Source of the DNA: Gemmatimonadota bacterium
GTDB lineage: Bacteria > Gemmatimonadota > Gemmatimonadetes > Gemmatimonadales > GWC2-71-9
Assembly: GCA_025357945.1 (NCBI GenBank)
Contig: JANYLJ010000002.1
Coordinates: 48,200-112,199 of the forward strand
Length of the DNA stretch: 64,000 nt
Direction of reading: 5' to 3'
The translations under genes and the position numbers were made by a program. The notes under the pieces were generated by a model. The model was not told the origin of the DNA and ran no database searches. It saw nothing but the letters and a program-made list of their open reading frames with translations. Positions 1 to 8,218 of the stretch are shown here, piece by piece (within the stretch, counting starts at the first letter, position 1; each line of letters starts with the position of its first letter).

Positions 1-1491
1 CGGCGCGACGCCAAGGCGATCGACGAAGGGACTGACGCGTGGGACACGATGGATTGGCTGACCAAGCGCGTGCCCGACAACAACGGTCGCGTCGGCATGC
101 TGGGCGTGTCGTACGACGGGTGGCTGGTGGTGCAGGCGTTGATGGACCCCCATCCGGCGTTCAAGGCGGCGTCACCGCAGGCCTCGCCGGCCGACATGTG
201 GCTGGGCGACGACTTTCATCATCAAGGCGCGTTCCGGCTTTCGTATGGATTCGAGTATGCCTATGAGATGGAGCACGCGCAGGGATTTGACACCGGCTTT
301 CCGTTCGACCGTGCCGACACGTACAGCTGGTACCTCAACCTGGGACCGTTGTCGCGCGTGAAAACTGAGGTGTTCAAGGGCAAGATCCCCACGTGGAATG
401 ACTACGTGGCACATCCCGACTACGACGACTTCTGGCAGAAGCAGGCGGCCGTCCCGTACCTGAATCATCCGGTGACGGTACCGACGTTGAACGTCGCTGG
501 CTGGTGGGATCAGGAGGATTTCTACGGTGCCGTCACCATCTATCGCGAGATGGAGAAGCACGACCCGAACAACCTGAACTTCCTGGTGGTAGGGCCGTGG
601 AACCACGGCGGCTGGGGAGGCACCGGAAAGTCTCTCGGCGCGATCGACTTCGGGTCGAACACGGCGGACTGGTACCGCGCCGAAGTGCAGCGCCCGTTCT
701 TCGCGTGCCACCTCAAGGGTGCCGCGACCGGGTGCAAGCCAGCGGAGGCGACGCTGTTTCGGAGCGGCGAGAACAAGTGGGTCACGAGCACAAAGTTTCC
801 GCGACGGGACGGCGTCAAGGCGACACCGATCTTGCCCGCCAGCGGCGGTCGTCTGGTGTTCGATGGGCTGACCCGCGCGATCGGAGCAGACTCGTTCATA
901 TCTGATCCGGCCAACCCGGTTCCGTACCGCAAGCGGCCGATTCAGCCGACCTACGGGCCGGGCTCGACGTGGCGGACCTGGCTCGTGGAAGACCAGCGGT
1001 TCGTCGAGCACCGACCGGACGTGTTGAACTGGCAGACGGACCCGCTCGACAAGCCGATCACGATCAGCGGCGAGATCAGTGCGACACTGTATGCCTCCAC
1101 GACCGGCAGCGATGCTGACTGGATCGTGAAGCTGATCGACGTCTATCCCGACTCACTGGGCCCAGTGATGGGTGGCTACGAGCTGATGGTGGCGAATGAC
1201 GTCCTGCGGGGCCGTTACGTCGATTCGTTCTCAAAACCGCGTGCATTGGTGCCTGGCAAGGTGGAAAAGTTCACCGTCGACATGCACACCCAGGAGTACA
1301 CCTTCCAGCGGGGCCACCGGATCATGGTGCAGGTGCAGAGCACCTGGTTCCCGATCATCGACAGGAATCCCCAGCGATTCGTGCCGAACATCTTCATGGC
1401 ACAGGTAATGGATTTCCGGAAGGCGACGCATGTGATATACCGGTCGGCGCGGTACCCGACGCACCTGACGTTGCCGGTGGTGGGGCCGTAG
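1..1491 (+). CDS. CocE/NonD-type alpha/beta hydrolase (peptidase S15 fold), 5' end missing
   Basis: The frame is open from the first base of the window, so the N-terminus lies upstream; 496 residues are visible. The fragment carries the nucleophile elbow GVSYDGW (Ser near residue 37 of the fragment), an Asp candidate in GWWDQEDF (about residue 170) and the His in GPWNHGGW (about residue 202). These are the catalytic features of the X-Pro dipeptidyl-peptidase/CocE hydrolase family. The C-terminal half (from about residue 340) looks like the family's jelly-roll domain and includes DWIVKLIDVYPD, a characteristic block. Family members cleave acyl, ester or amide bonds, such as glutaryl-7-ACA, cocaine or X-Pro peptides. 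The substrate here cannot be told. The gene ends 120 bp before an ankyrin gene on the same strand and appears to end its transcription unit. Sure of the family, unsure of the substrate. Confidence 0.9.
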   Translation, partial: RRDAKAIDEGTDAWDTMDWLTKRVPDNNGRVGMLGVSYDGWLVVQALMDPHPAFKAASPQASPADMWLGDDFHHQGAFRLSYGFEYAYEMEHAQGFDTGFPFDRADTYSWYLNLGPLSRVKTEVFKGKIPTWNDYVAHPDYDDFWQKQAAVPYLNHPVTVPTLNVAGWWDQEDFYGAVTIYREMEKHDPNNLNFLVVGPWNHGGWGGTGKSLGAIDFGSNTADWYRAEVQRPFFACHLKGAATGCKPAEATLFRSGENKWVTSTKFPRRDGVKATPILPASGGRLVFDGLTRAIGADSFISDPANPVPYRKRPIQPTYGPGSTWRTWLVEDQRFVEHRPDVLNWQTDPLDKPITISGEISATLYASTTGSDADWIVKLIDVYPDSLGPVMGGYELMVANDVLRGRYVDSFSKPRALVPGKVEKFTVDMHTQEYTFQRGHRIMVQVQSTWFPIIDRNPQRFVPNIFMAQVMDFRKATHVIYRSARYPTHLTLPVVGP

Positions 1492-1611
1492 GGACTAGCG
1501 AAAACGCTCCGGCTTCGCCTGATTTGTGCCAGCCGTGCCCCCCTCGACTGTGATCGAGGTGCCCGTCGACCGGGCTCGTGATGACGCGCGGCTCCCTTTT
1601 ATCCGGCTCGA

Positions 1612-2181
1612 ATGCTCGAAGAATTGCTCGAGGCCTGCCGGCGGAACGACTTGGAGCGGGTACAATCGCTCGTCGCCGCCGACCCCACATTGCTGACCCG
1701 CCAAGCTGCCACCGGCGAGACTCCGTTGCTGACGGCGCTCTATCACCGCAGCAGGGAGACCGCGTCGTGGCTTGGTGGTCAAGGCTGGTCGCGGACCGCG
1801 TTCGAGGCGGCCGCGGTGAATGACGTCGACCGCCTGCGTGACATCCTTGCGGCAGATCCGGCGGCGGCCGATACCTATTCCGTTGACGGTTGGACGCCAT
1901 TGCACCTCGCTGCCTTTTTCGGCTCGGCGCAGGCCGCCGACCTGCTTCTCTCTCACGGCGCCGATCACCGGCGCATTGCCAGGAACACCGTGGCCAACAC
2001 CCCGTTACATGCGGCCCTTGCCGCCAAACACCTGCCGCTCGTGGAGCGACTCCTCGACGCCGGCGCCGACCCCCTCATCGAGTGCGAGGGCCACACACCA
2101 CTCGCGATCGCCGAGGCCGGAGGATTCGACGCCGGTGCGGCGCTGGTGCGAGCGGCATTGGCGCGGGGAGTGACGCAGTGA
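1612..2181 (+). CDS. Ankyrin-repeat protein
   Basis: A 189-residue soluble protein with about four ankyrin units. The clearest are around residues 88-116 (DGWTPLHLAAFFG then LLLSHGAD) and 122-150 (NTPLHAALAAKHLPLVERLLDAGAD), with a further unit near 155-175. There is no signal peptide or membrane segment, so it is probably cytoplasmic and mediates protein contacts. The ATG is preceded by a TTTTATCC box and no strong Shine-Dalgarno. Its TGA overlaps the GTG start of rho (GTGA), which implies translational coupling and a shared transcript. What it binds cannot be read from the sequence. The link to Rho is positional only. Confidence 0.82.
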   Translation: MLEELLEACRRNDLERVQSLVAADPTLLTRQAATGETPLLTALYHRSRETASWLGGQGWSRTAFEAAAVNDVDRLRDILAADPAAADTYSVDGWTPLHLAAFFGSAQAADLLLSHGADHRRIARNTVANTPLHAALAAKHLPLVERLLDAGADPLIECEGHTPLAIAEAGGFDAGAALVRAALARGVTQ

Positions 2182-3497
2182 ATCAGCCGGGCGGTGGGAA
2201 TGGCGGCGGCGGCAATCGCGGTGGTGGCGATGGTGGCGGTGGCGCTGGCGGTGGTCGGCCCCATCGCCGGCGTGGCGGGCGTGGCCGTGGACGGAGGCCG
2301 GGCGGCGGGCCCGGGAACACCGGTGGCGGGAATGATGGCGTCGGGGAGGGCGGCGGTACCACCGCCCTGCAGATGCCCCGCACACCGGCGGACAACGGCC
2401 AGCGCATCGCGGTCGAAGGAGTGCTGGAGCTATCGGATCGGAGCGGCGGGTTCCTGCGCCTGCGGTCGGCGAGCTACCTGCCGAGCGATGGTGACGTTCA
2501 CGTTCAGCCGGGTGTTATCGCGAAGTACAGCCTCCGCGCCGGGGATGAAATCACCGGCATGGCGTTTCCGCCACGCGGTGGCCGCGGGCCGTCACTCGAG
2601 TCGGTGACCACAATCTTTGGCCGCGACCCCGCCGCCATCGAAGGGCGCCCCGACTTCGCCCGGCTGCCAGCCACCCACCCGACCGAGATGTTGCGGCTGA
2701 CCGCACCTGGGCCGCTCGCGCGTGGCGCCGATCCGACCGCCGCGATCGTGGACCTGATGGTACCCCTCGGCAAGGGACAACGCGCCCTGCTTGTTGCGCC
2801 AGCGAAGGCAGGGAAGACGACGCTGCTGACGGCGATCGCGCGCGGCATCATCACGCACCAGCCCGACGCCACCGTGTACATCCTGCTGGCCGATGAGCGC
2901 CCCGAAGAAGTGACCGAGATGGAGATGGCGAACGCCGGTGAGGTGATCGCGTCGAGTTTCGATCACGGTGCCGATCGACATGTTGCGATTTCGGAGATGA
3001 CGCTTGAGCGCGCCCGGCGCCGCGTCGAACTCGGCGAAGACGTGGTGATCATTCTCGACTCGCTGACGCGCCTCGCCCGGGCATACAACACGATCGACAA
3101 GGGATCGGGGCGCACGCTTTCGGGCGGCATCGGCGCGGAAGCGCTGGAGCGGCCAAAGCGGTTCTTCGGCAGCGCGCGAGCGGTGGACCCACGGGTCGGC
3201 AAGGGATCGCTGACGATCATCGCCACCGCGCTCAAGGACACCGGCTCCAAGGCCGACGAAGTCATTTTCGAGGAGTTCAAGGGGACCGGCAACGCCGAGA
3301 TCGTGCTGAGCCGCGAACTGGCGGATCGGCGGGTGTTTCCGGCGATCGATGTCGCGGCGAGCGGGACGCGGCGCGAAGAACTGTTGCTCGATCCGATCTC
3401 GCTCAAACGATCGCACGAGATGCGTGCGGCCACGGCGGGCCTCCCGACGGTGAAGCAGATCGAGGTGGTGCGGGAGTTGTTGCAGCGGGGCGTCTAG
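2178..3497 (+). CDS. rho: Transcription termination factor Rho with Gly/Arg-rich N-terminus
   Basis: Rho is the hexameric RNA-dependent ATPase that ends transcription by translocating along untranslated RNA. The GTG at 2178 is chosen because it overlaps the upstream TGA; the open frame further upstream is a shadow of the ankyrin gene. This gives 439 residues. Residues about 2-65 are a low-complexity Gly/Arg tract (GGGN, RRRGGRGRGRR). The cold-shock RNA-binding domain follows (VEGVLELSDRSGGFLRLRS, from about residue 78). The ATPase core has the P-loop APAKAGKTTLL (about residue 210), Walker B VVIILDSLTRLARAYN (about residue 290) and the Q/R-loop region with KGTGNAE. The family N-terminal helix bundle is replaced by the Gly/Arg tract, as in other high-GC Rho proteins with insertion domains. 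The stop overlaps the stop of the convergent Rieske gene by 3 nt. Confidence 0.96.
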   Translation: MNQPGGGNGGGGNRGGGDGGGGAGGGRPHRRRGGRGRGRRPGGGPGNTGGGNDGVGEGGGTTALQMPRTPADNGQRIAVEGVLELSDRSGGFLRLRSASYLPSDGDVHVQPGVIAKYSLRAGDEITGMAFPPRGGRGPSLESVTTIFGRDPAAIEGRPDFARLPATHPTEMLRLTAPGPLARGADPTAAIVDLMVPLGKGQRALLVAPAKAGKTTLLTAIARGIITHQPDATVYILLADERPEEVTEMEMANAGEVIASSFDHGADRHVAISEMTLERARRRVELGEDVVIILDSLTRLARAYNTIDKGSGRTLSGGIGAEALERPKRFFGSARAVDPRVGKGSLTIIATALKDTGSKADEVIFEEFKGTGNAEIVLSRELADRRVFPAIDVAASGTRREELLLDPISLKRSHEMRAATAGLPTVKQIEVVRELLQRGV

Positions 3498-4570
3498 GTC
3501 AAATACTCGTGCAGCAGGGAGTGGAAGTGGTGGACGCCATTTTCCCGCGTCGGCGAATACCTGCCCCGGTCATATGAGCGCGACCGCAGGTTCTTCTGTA
3601 CCTGCTCGCAGATTTCGATGTCCTCCGCCTGAATCTCATCACTGAACGCCATCAACTTCGACCAGGTGGGATCGGTCGTCACATCGGCGGGTGGCTGGTT
3701 GGCGTACCACTCGAATACCACTTCGCACGCGTCGTGACCTCGCGGGATGACGATGTTCGTCTGCATCTGTCCCAGATAGACGTTGAGCATCAGGTTGGGG
3801 AAGATCCAGTAGTACTGCGCCTCTTCGCCCGCAGTGCCGGCCTGGTACTTCCGGTCACCGCCACGCCCGGCGCGGATCGGGGCGTGCTGGAGCGAGTAGT
3901 AGCGGTGCAACTCGACCTGGTACTGGTCGTAGTCGAGTTCCCTGTGGAGCGACGGATGCACCACCGGGATGTGATAGCCTTCGAGATAGTTATCGACGTA
4001 CGCCTTCCAGTTGCAGGCGACAATCCACGACTTCCGACCGACATAGCGCATGCTGGCTACGGCGAACTTTGCGCTGCGCTCACTGATGTCGTCGAAGAAG
4101 TGTCCGAGCGGCGGCGCCTGCATGTCCAGGTTGGCGAGGACGAGCGGCCCCCAGGTGGCAACCTGCACCGGCATCAGGTGCATCGCGTCCGCGGTGAAGT
4201 CGCAGGCCGTTTCCATTTCGGGCGCCCGTAGCAGCGAACCATTCAGCCGATAGGTCCAGCCGTGGTAGCGGCATTGCAGCGTCTGGCGCCGGCCAGCGCC
4301 CTGGGCCACCGGACCCGCGCGGTGCAGGCAGATGTTGTGAAACCCGCGCAGCGTCTCGCCGTCACGTACTACGACGATCGCTTCTGGCCCGATGTCGGCC
4401 GTGACATACTGGCCGGACTCGGCCAATTGATCGACACGCCCGACCAGTTGCCAGGTGCGGCCGAAGATCTTCTCCTCTTCACGTGCGAGCCAGGCGGGAT
4501 CAGTATAGAGCCGAGCGGGGATGGTCGACGCGAAGTGGATGTCGGGGTTGAATGGGAAGGTCAGAGTCAT
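3494..4570 (-). CDS. Rieske non-heme iron oxygenase, alpha subunit
   Basis: A 358-residue terminal oxygenase of the aromatic-ring hydroxylase/choline monooxygenase superfamily. The Rieske [2Fe-2S] ligands are Cys81 and His83 (CLHR) and Cys100 and His103 (CRYHGWTY). The mononuclear iron site is in NYLEGYHIPVVHP (His200, His205). The C-terminal acidic block with AEDIEICEQVQ supplies the usual remaining ligand region. The ATG at 4570 (MTLTFPFNPD) is preferred over a longer upstream frame because it sits 4 nt after the upstream lipoprotein stop. No ferredoxin or reductase gene adjoins it. A DAO-type flavoenzyme lies upstream on the same strand, an arrangement compatible with N-demethylation of a quaternary amine such as betaine, but ring hydroxylation cannot be excluded. 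Family certain, substrate unknown. Confidence 0.9.
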   Translation of the reverse strand: MTLTFPFNPDIHFASTIPARLYTDPAWLAREEEKIFGRTWQLVGRVDQLAESGQYVTADIGPEAIVVVRDGETLRGFHNICLHRAGPVAQGAGRRQTLQCRYHGWTYRLNGSLLRAPEMETACDFTADAMHLMPVQVATWGPLVLANLDMQAPPLGHFFDDISERSAKFAVASMRYVGRKSWIVACNWKAYVDNYLEGYHIPVVHPSLHRELDYDQYQVELHRYYSLQHAPIRAGRGGDRKYQAGTAGEEAQYYWIFPNLMLNVYLGQMQTNIVIPRGHDACEVVFEWYANQPPADVTTDPTWSKLMAFSDEIQAEDIEICEQVQKNLRSRSYDRGRYSPTRENGVHHFHSLLHEYLT

Positions 4571-4574
4571 CGCG

Positions 4575-4787
4575 TTACGGCCGCGACGCAGAGTCCAGCC
4601 GGGTGTTTCGAGCCGTCTGAGAATCCGCCAGACGCATCGCGCCGCGGACGCCGGTGGCACCGGGGAGCTTGGTAGCTCCGATTACGCTGTCATGCTGGCG
4701 CTGCGTGAGTGGCGTGGGTTTCGGCCTGGAATCGCCGCACGCCGCCAGCAGGCACGCGGCCATGACGATCGCCGGCCATCGATGCAT
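4575..4787 (-). CDS. Small lipoprotein
   Basis: A 70-residue protein with a short positive N-terminus, a hydrophobic stretch and the lipobox LLAAC at residues 13-17, followed by Gly-Asp, so it should be lipidated and exported. The start is well supported: GGAGGGG stands a few bases before the ATG. The mature part is about 53 residues, polar and probably unstructured. It lies between a 57-codon gene and the Rieske oxygenase gene, with only 4 nt before the latter, so all three probably share a transcript. No family was recognised. Confidence 0.7.
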   Translation of the reverse strand: MHRWPAIVMAACLLAACGDSRPKPTPLTQRQHDSVIGATKLPGATGVRGAMRLADSQTARNTRLDSASRP

Positions 4788-4816
4788 TTCCCCTCCTTCG
4801 AGTTGCCAGCGGTTGC

Positions 4817-4990
4817 TCAGAACTCGCGCCGCTTCATTTCCTTGAACATGTGCTTGCGTTCTTCATCTTCTGCCGACTCCGGTGTACGCGTGGCGCGCAA
4901 CGTCGGGTCGACGAACCGATCCTTCTTGGTCTTCTGCAGCGGCTGGCCAGACACCTTGCGAATCAGCTTCTCGAGCTTCTTGTCCTTCAT
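4817..4990 (-). CDS. Small charged hypothetical protein (57 aa)
   Basis: The frame is open from 5044, but the ATG at 4990 (MKDKKLEKLIRK) is preceded by AAAGGAG at good spacing and is taken as the start. The 57-residue product is very rich in Lys, Arg and Glu, with a basic first half and a C-terminus reading EERKHMFKEMKRREF. It has no Cys, signal peptide or membrane segment. It may be helical and nucleic-acid or ribosome associated, but nothing in the sequence proves that. It lies between the flavoenzyme gene and the small lipoprotein gene on the same strand. Confidence 0.6.
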   Translation of the reverse strand: MKDKKLEKLIRKVSGQPLQKTKKDRFVDPTLRATRTPESAEDEERKHMFKEMKRREF

Positions 4991-5047
4991 GCCACAACTC
5001 CTTTGGGGACGGCGTAACGTGACAGGGAGGCGGGACGGGAGCAAGGG

Positions 5048-6160
5048 TTAGCGGAGTTCGCTGAGCAGTTCCGACCTGCCTTGAACCGCGAGCTGGGCGA
5101 CCCCCCGGCCGCACAACGCGCCCAACACGTTGCCGGTGCCGTTGTAGCCGCCGATCGCCCATACGCCCGGCCGGACCTCCTCGACGATCGGCAGGCCGCT
5201 TGTCGAGTAGCCAACCACCCCGGCCCACCGGTGGGTGATCGGCGCCGTGACGTGCAATCGTTCGCGGAGGATCATCTCGAGGCCCATCTGCAAGTCGTCG
5301 GTGACCACGGCGGCATCGGTCCATTCCACGTCGCCAGCACGGTCGCGTAATCCGCCGAGGGCGATACGCCGGTCCGGCAGCTGCTGCCAGTACTCGTAGC
5401 CCCATCGCTGGTAGACGGGTCGAGGGAGGTCGATGTTGAGCGCCGGCGCGGTGGCGAGCATCTGCAATCGTGCGCTGCGCACTCTCGCCCCGAGCTCCGG
5501 CAGTACCATGTCGAGGCGCCCATCGACCGCGACGACAACACGCCGGCAGCGGACCGTGCCCTGCTCCGTCCGGACCCGATCGCCGCGAATCTCCACGGCG
5601 GCAGAACGTTCGAACAATTGCGCACCGTCTGCCGAAACGCGCTCGGCCAACAGGCGACAACGCAGCAATGGATTGAAGGCGCCGTCGGTCGGGATCAGGA
5701 TGCCACGCCCCTCGGGACCATCATACGGCTCACCAGGAAGTCCATCCGCGCACATCAACGCGAGCTGCTCGGCGCAATCGGCGAGCTCCGCGTCATCATC
5801 GGCGATGCGCAACGACCCGACGCGCCGAATCGCCTGCGGCGTCTCCTCGGTCATCCGATCCAGCTCGGCCAGGGTGCGCCGGTACACAGCGCACACTCGT
5901 TCCCGTCCGAACTTCGCCGCGGCCTGGTGGTAGAAGGACGGTAATCCGGCAAGCAAGAAGCCACCGTTGCTTCCGGCCGCGCCACCGCCGATCGACGTGG
6001 CATCGAGGCCGACGACGCGCTGCCCAAGCCGCAGCATTTCGGCGATACATGACAGCCCCGACCCGCCGAGGCCGACGACGCAGACGTCCGCGTCGAGGTC
6101 GCCGCGTAGCGCGGGAAGCGGCGACCAGGTACCGTCCTCCCATACGGGTCCGCTATTCAC
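5048..6160 (-). CDS. FAD-dependent amine/amino-acid oxidoreductase (DAO family)
   Basis: A 370-residue flavoprotein of the glycine/D-amino acid oxidase fold. The dinucleotide-binding motif VVGLGGSGLS (Gly30, Gly32, Gly35) opens the protein, followed by the second conserved block GGGAAGSNGGFLLAG near residue 60. The C-terminal FAD-contacting block is IGGYNGTGNVLGALCG. Family members oxidise secondary or primary amines such as sarcosine, dimethylglycine, gamma-glutamylputrescine or D-amino acids; the sequence looks nearest to the OrdL-like branch. The start is a GTG with only a weak Shine-Dalgarno, so it could lie slightly elsewhere. It is the first gene of a leftward group with two small proteins and a Rieske oxygenase. 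Confidence 0.85.
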   Translation of the reverse strand: MNSGPVWEDGTWSPLPALRGDLDADVCVVGLGGSGLSCIAEMLRLGQRVVGLDATSIGGGAAGSNGGFLLAGLPSFYHQAAAKFGRERVCAVYRRTLAELDRMTEETPQAIRRVGSLRIADDDAELADCAEQLALMCADGLPGEPYDGPEGRGILIPTDGAFNPLLRCRLLAERVSADGAQLFERSAAVEIRGDRVRTEQGTVRCRRVVVAVDGRLDMVLPELGARVRSARLQMLATAPALNIDLPRPVYQRWGYEYWQQLPDRRIALGGLRDRAGDVEWTDAAVVTDDLQMGLEMILRERLHVTAPITHRWAGVVGYSTSGLPIVEEVRPGVWAIGGYNGTGNVLGALCGRGVAQLAVQGRSELLSELR

Positions 6161-6409
6161 GGCGACTCAGCACGATCAACAGCATGTTGCCGACGGTGCG
6201 CTCGACGGTGCGCCGCGTTGCTTGTCCGACGGCGTGTTGACGACCCCGCGAGGAGGCGACGGTGCACCACTCCGGGAGCCACCATGACCGTGACGACCGA
6301 GTCGGGCCGTTGCCCCGCTAGCGGTACAGCCATTCCCGTCACGCTCAAGGTGAGGTACACTAGGCTTGGTCGCCACATCGTCGCCCCCTTTCGGCCCCAC
6401 AGGATCATC

Positions 6410-7390
6410 ATGCAATACACGCAACTCGGCAAGACTGGCCTCACCGTGTCCCGCGTCTGTCTCGGCTGCATGAACTTTGGCGACCCGAAATGGCGCGCGT
6501 ACATCATGGACCGGGCCGCGGCAAAGCCGTACTTCGTGCGCGCACTCGAAGCCGGCATCAACTTCTTCGATACCGCCGACATGTACTCGCTTGGCGCCAG
6601 CGAGGAGGTCACCGGCCACTGGCTGCGCGATCTCGCTAACCGCGACGAGGTTGTGATCGCTACCAAGGTGCATTTCCCGATGACCGATCGACCAAACATG
6701 GGCGGCCTGTCGCGCAAGCACATCGTGCAAGCCTGTGAGGCGTCACTCAAGCGGCTCGGCATCGAGACGATCGACCTGTATCAGATTCACCGGTTCGATC
6801 CGAGAACACCGATCGAGGAAACCCTCGCCGCGTTAGACCTGCTCATCCAGCAGGGCAAGGTGCGCTACATCGGCGCCAGTGCCGGATACGCCTGGCAGTT
6901 TGCGCAGGCACTCCATGCGTCGGACAAGAACGGCTGGGCGCGATTCGTGTCGATGCAGAACCACTACAACCTGCTCTACCGCGAAGAAGAGCGGGAAATG
7001 ATGCCGCTGTGCCGACAGGAAGGGATCGGCGTGATCCCGTTTTCGCCACTCGCGCGCGGGCTCCTGGCGCGCGCCGAACGGCCGTGGGACAAGGGCGCGC
7101 AGCAGACGGCGCGATCGGGGAGCGACAGCTACGTGACGGAACGATACGATTCGCCAAACGATCCTGACGTGCTCGCAGGGCTGCGGGCGGTCGCCGCAGC
7201 ACGGGGCGAGTCACCGGCCGAGGTGGCGCTGGCGTGGCTGCTCGGACGGCCGGGTGTCACGGCGCCGATCGTTGGCGCAACCAAGATGGCACATCTCGAT
7301 ACGGCGATCCGGGCACTGGACATTACGCTGACCGCGGAGGAAGTGGCCGCGCTGGAGGCGCCGTATCAGCCCCATGCGGTGCGGCACTGA
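6410..7390 (+). CDS. Aldo/keto reductase
   Basis: A 326-residue NADPH-dependent oxidoreductase of the AKR superfamily, YajO/potassium-channel-beta-like branch. The catalytic tetrad is visible: Asp54 and Tyr59 (FFDTADMYS), Lys86 (IATKVHFP) and His127 (LYQIHRFD). The C-terminal cofactor-binding stretch LGRPGVTAPIVGATKM is also present. The ATG at 6410 (MQYTQLGKTGL) is chosen because AKR proteins begin just there and AGGA stands 6 nt upstream; the frame is open another 192 nt but without family sequence. The gene stands alone and converges on the methyltransferase gene with 6 nt between them. Substrate not predictable. Confidence 0.93.
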   Translation: MQYTQLGKTGLTVSRVCLGCMNFGDPKWRAYIMDRAAAKPYFVRALEAGINFFDTADMYSLGASEEVTGHWLRDLANRDEVVIATKVHFPMTDRPNMGGLSRKHIVQACEASLKRLGIETIDLYQIHRFDPRTPIEETLAALDLLIQQGKVRYIGASAGYAWQFAQALHASDKNGWARFVSMQNHYNLLYREEEREMMPLCRQEGIGVIPFSPLARGLLARAERPWDKGAQQTARSGSDSYVTERYDSPNDPDVLAGLRAVAAARGESPAEVALAWLLGRPGVTAPIVGATKMAHLDTAIRALDITLTAEEVAALEAPYQPHAVRH

Positions 7391-7396
7391 AAAACG

Positions 7397-8218
7397 CTAG
7401 GTCGTTCCCGACGCAACGACAAACTCACCGGGCACCTGGTAGCCCTCGCCATGCTTCCACTCCGCGATAGAGTCGAGATACTCGCGGTGGGCGGCGTCGC
7501 GCGAGGCGTCATCGAAGCGTGAGTAGGCAAGTGCCACCGGTCCGCCAGCAAACACAGCCCCGCAGGCATCGTCACCGGATTCGTAGTTGAGCGTGGTGGC
7601 AATCCGTTCCAGCACAACGTCGTTGAACCCGCCTTGCGTCATCGCCATACGGAGCGCATCGCCGCCGCCAAGCTGGAAAAACATCGGGCACACTTCGGAC
7701 TGTACGAAGTGATCGACGATCGAGAAGATCTCTGCCCAACCACAGCTACTGCGGGCGCCCCAGATCGCGACGACGGCGCGGCCGCCCGGCTTGAGCGCGC
7801 GGTGCATCTCGCGAATCGCCGCAAAGGGATCGGGGACATACATCAATCCAAGGGCACAGAGTGCCACGTCGAAGGACGCCTCGGGCACGCCGAGTGCCTC
7901 TGCGTCGGCACGCTTCGTGGCGATGTTGGGAAGCCCCTGTTGGTCTGCTGTCTCCTTCAAGCGGGTGACCATCACCTCTGAAATGTCGGTCGCCAGGACG
8001 TTGCCACCTGGCCCAACGGCTCGTGCGGCTGGAAAGGTGACCAATCCGGTGCCGCAAGCGACCTCGATCACCCGTTCGCCGCGCTTGAGGGCGGCGAGTT
8101 CGAGGAGGCGGGCCTGGGCCGGCGCAAGTTGCGTCTGCCAGAACTGCTCGTAGTGATCGGCGGCCTTGTCCCAGCCATAGCGCTGCACCCGGAGCTGAAA
8201 CCGCGCGTCGAGCGTCAT
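7397..8218 (-). CDS. Class I SAM-dependent methyltransferase
   Basis: A 273-residue Rossmann-fold methyltransferase of the UbiE/Methyltransf_11 type. Motif I is IEVACGTGLV (residues 51-60). The acidic residue ending strand 2 is in ATDISEVM, and the later strand motif is FDVALCALGLMYVPD, followed by LKPGGRAVVAIWG. The ATG at 8218 forms an ATGA overlap with the stop of the OsmC gene, which fixes the start. The frame also runs upstream through that gene, but that part is a shadow. The substrate may be a small metabolite or quinone-like molecule and cannot be read from the sequence. Confidence 0.9.
   Translation of the reverse strand: MTLDARFQLRVQRYGWDKAADHYEQFWQTQLAPAQARLLELAALKRGERVIEVACGTGLVTFPAARAVGPGGNVLATDISEVMVTRLKETADQQGLPNIATKRADAEALGVPEASFDVALCALGLMYVPDPFAAIREMHRALKPGGRAVVAIWGARSSCGWAEIFSIVDHFVQSEVCPMFFQLGGGDALRMAMTQGGFNDVVLERIATTLNYESGDDACGAVFAGGPVALAYSRFDDASRDAAHREYLDSIAEWKHGEGYQVPGEFVVASGTT

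Noticed and set aside
172..1011. Minus-strand ORF of 279 codons
   Set aside because: Antisense to the CocE-like gene and without a recognisable motif.
1492..1520. GCGAAAACGC mini-hairpin after the CocE-like gene
   Set aside because: The stem is only three to four base pairs with no T-run, too weak to call a terminator.
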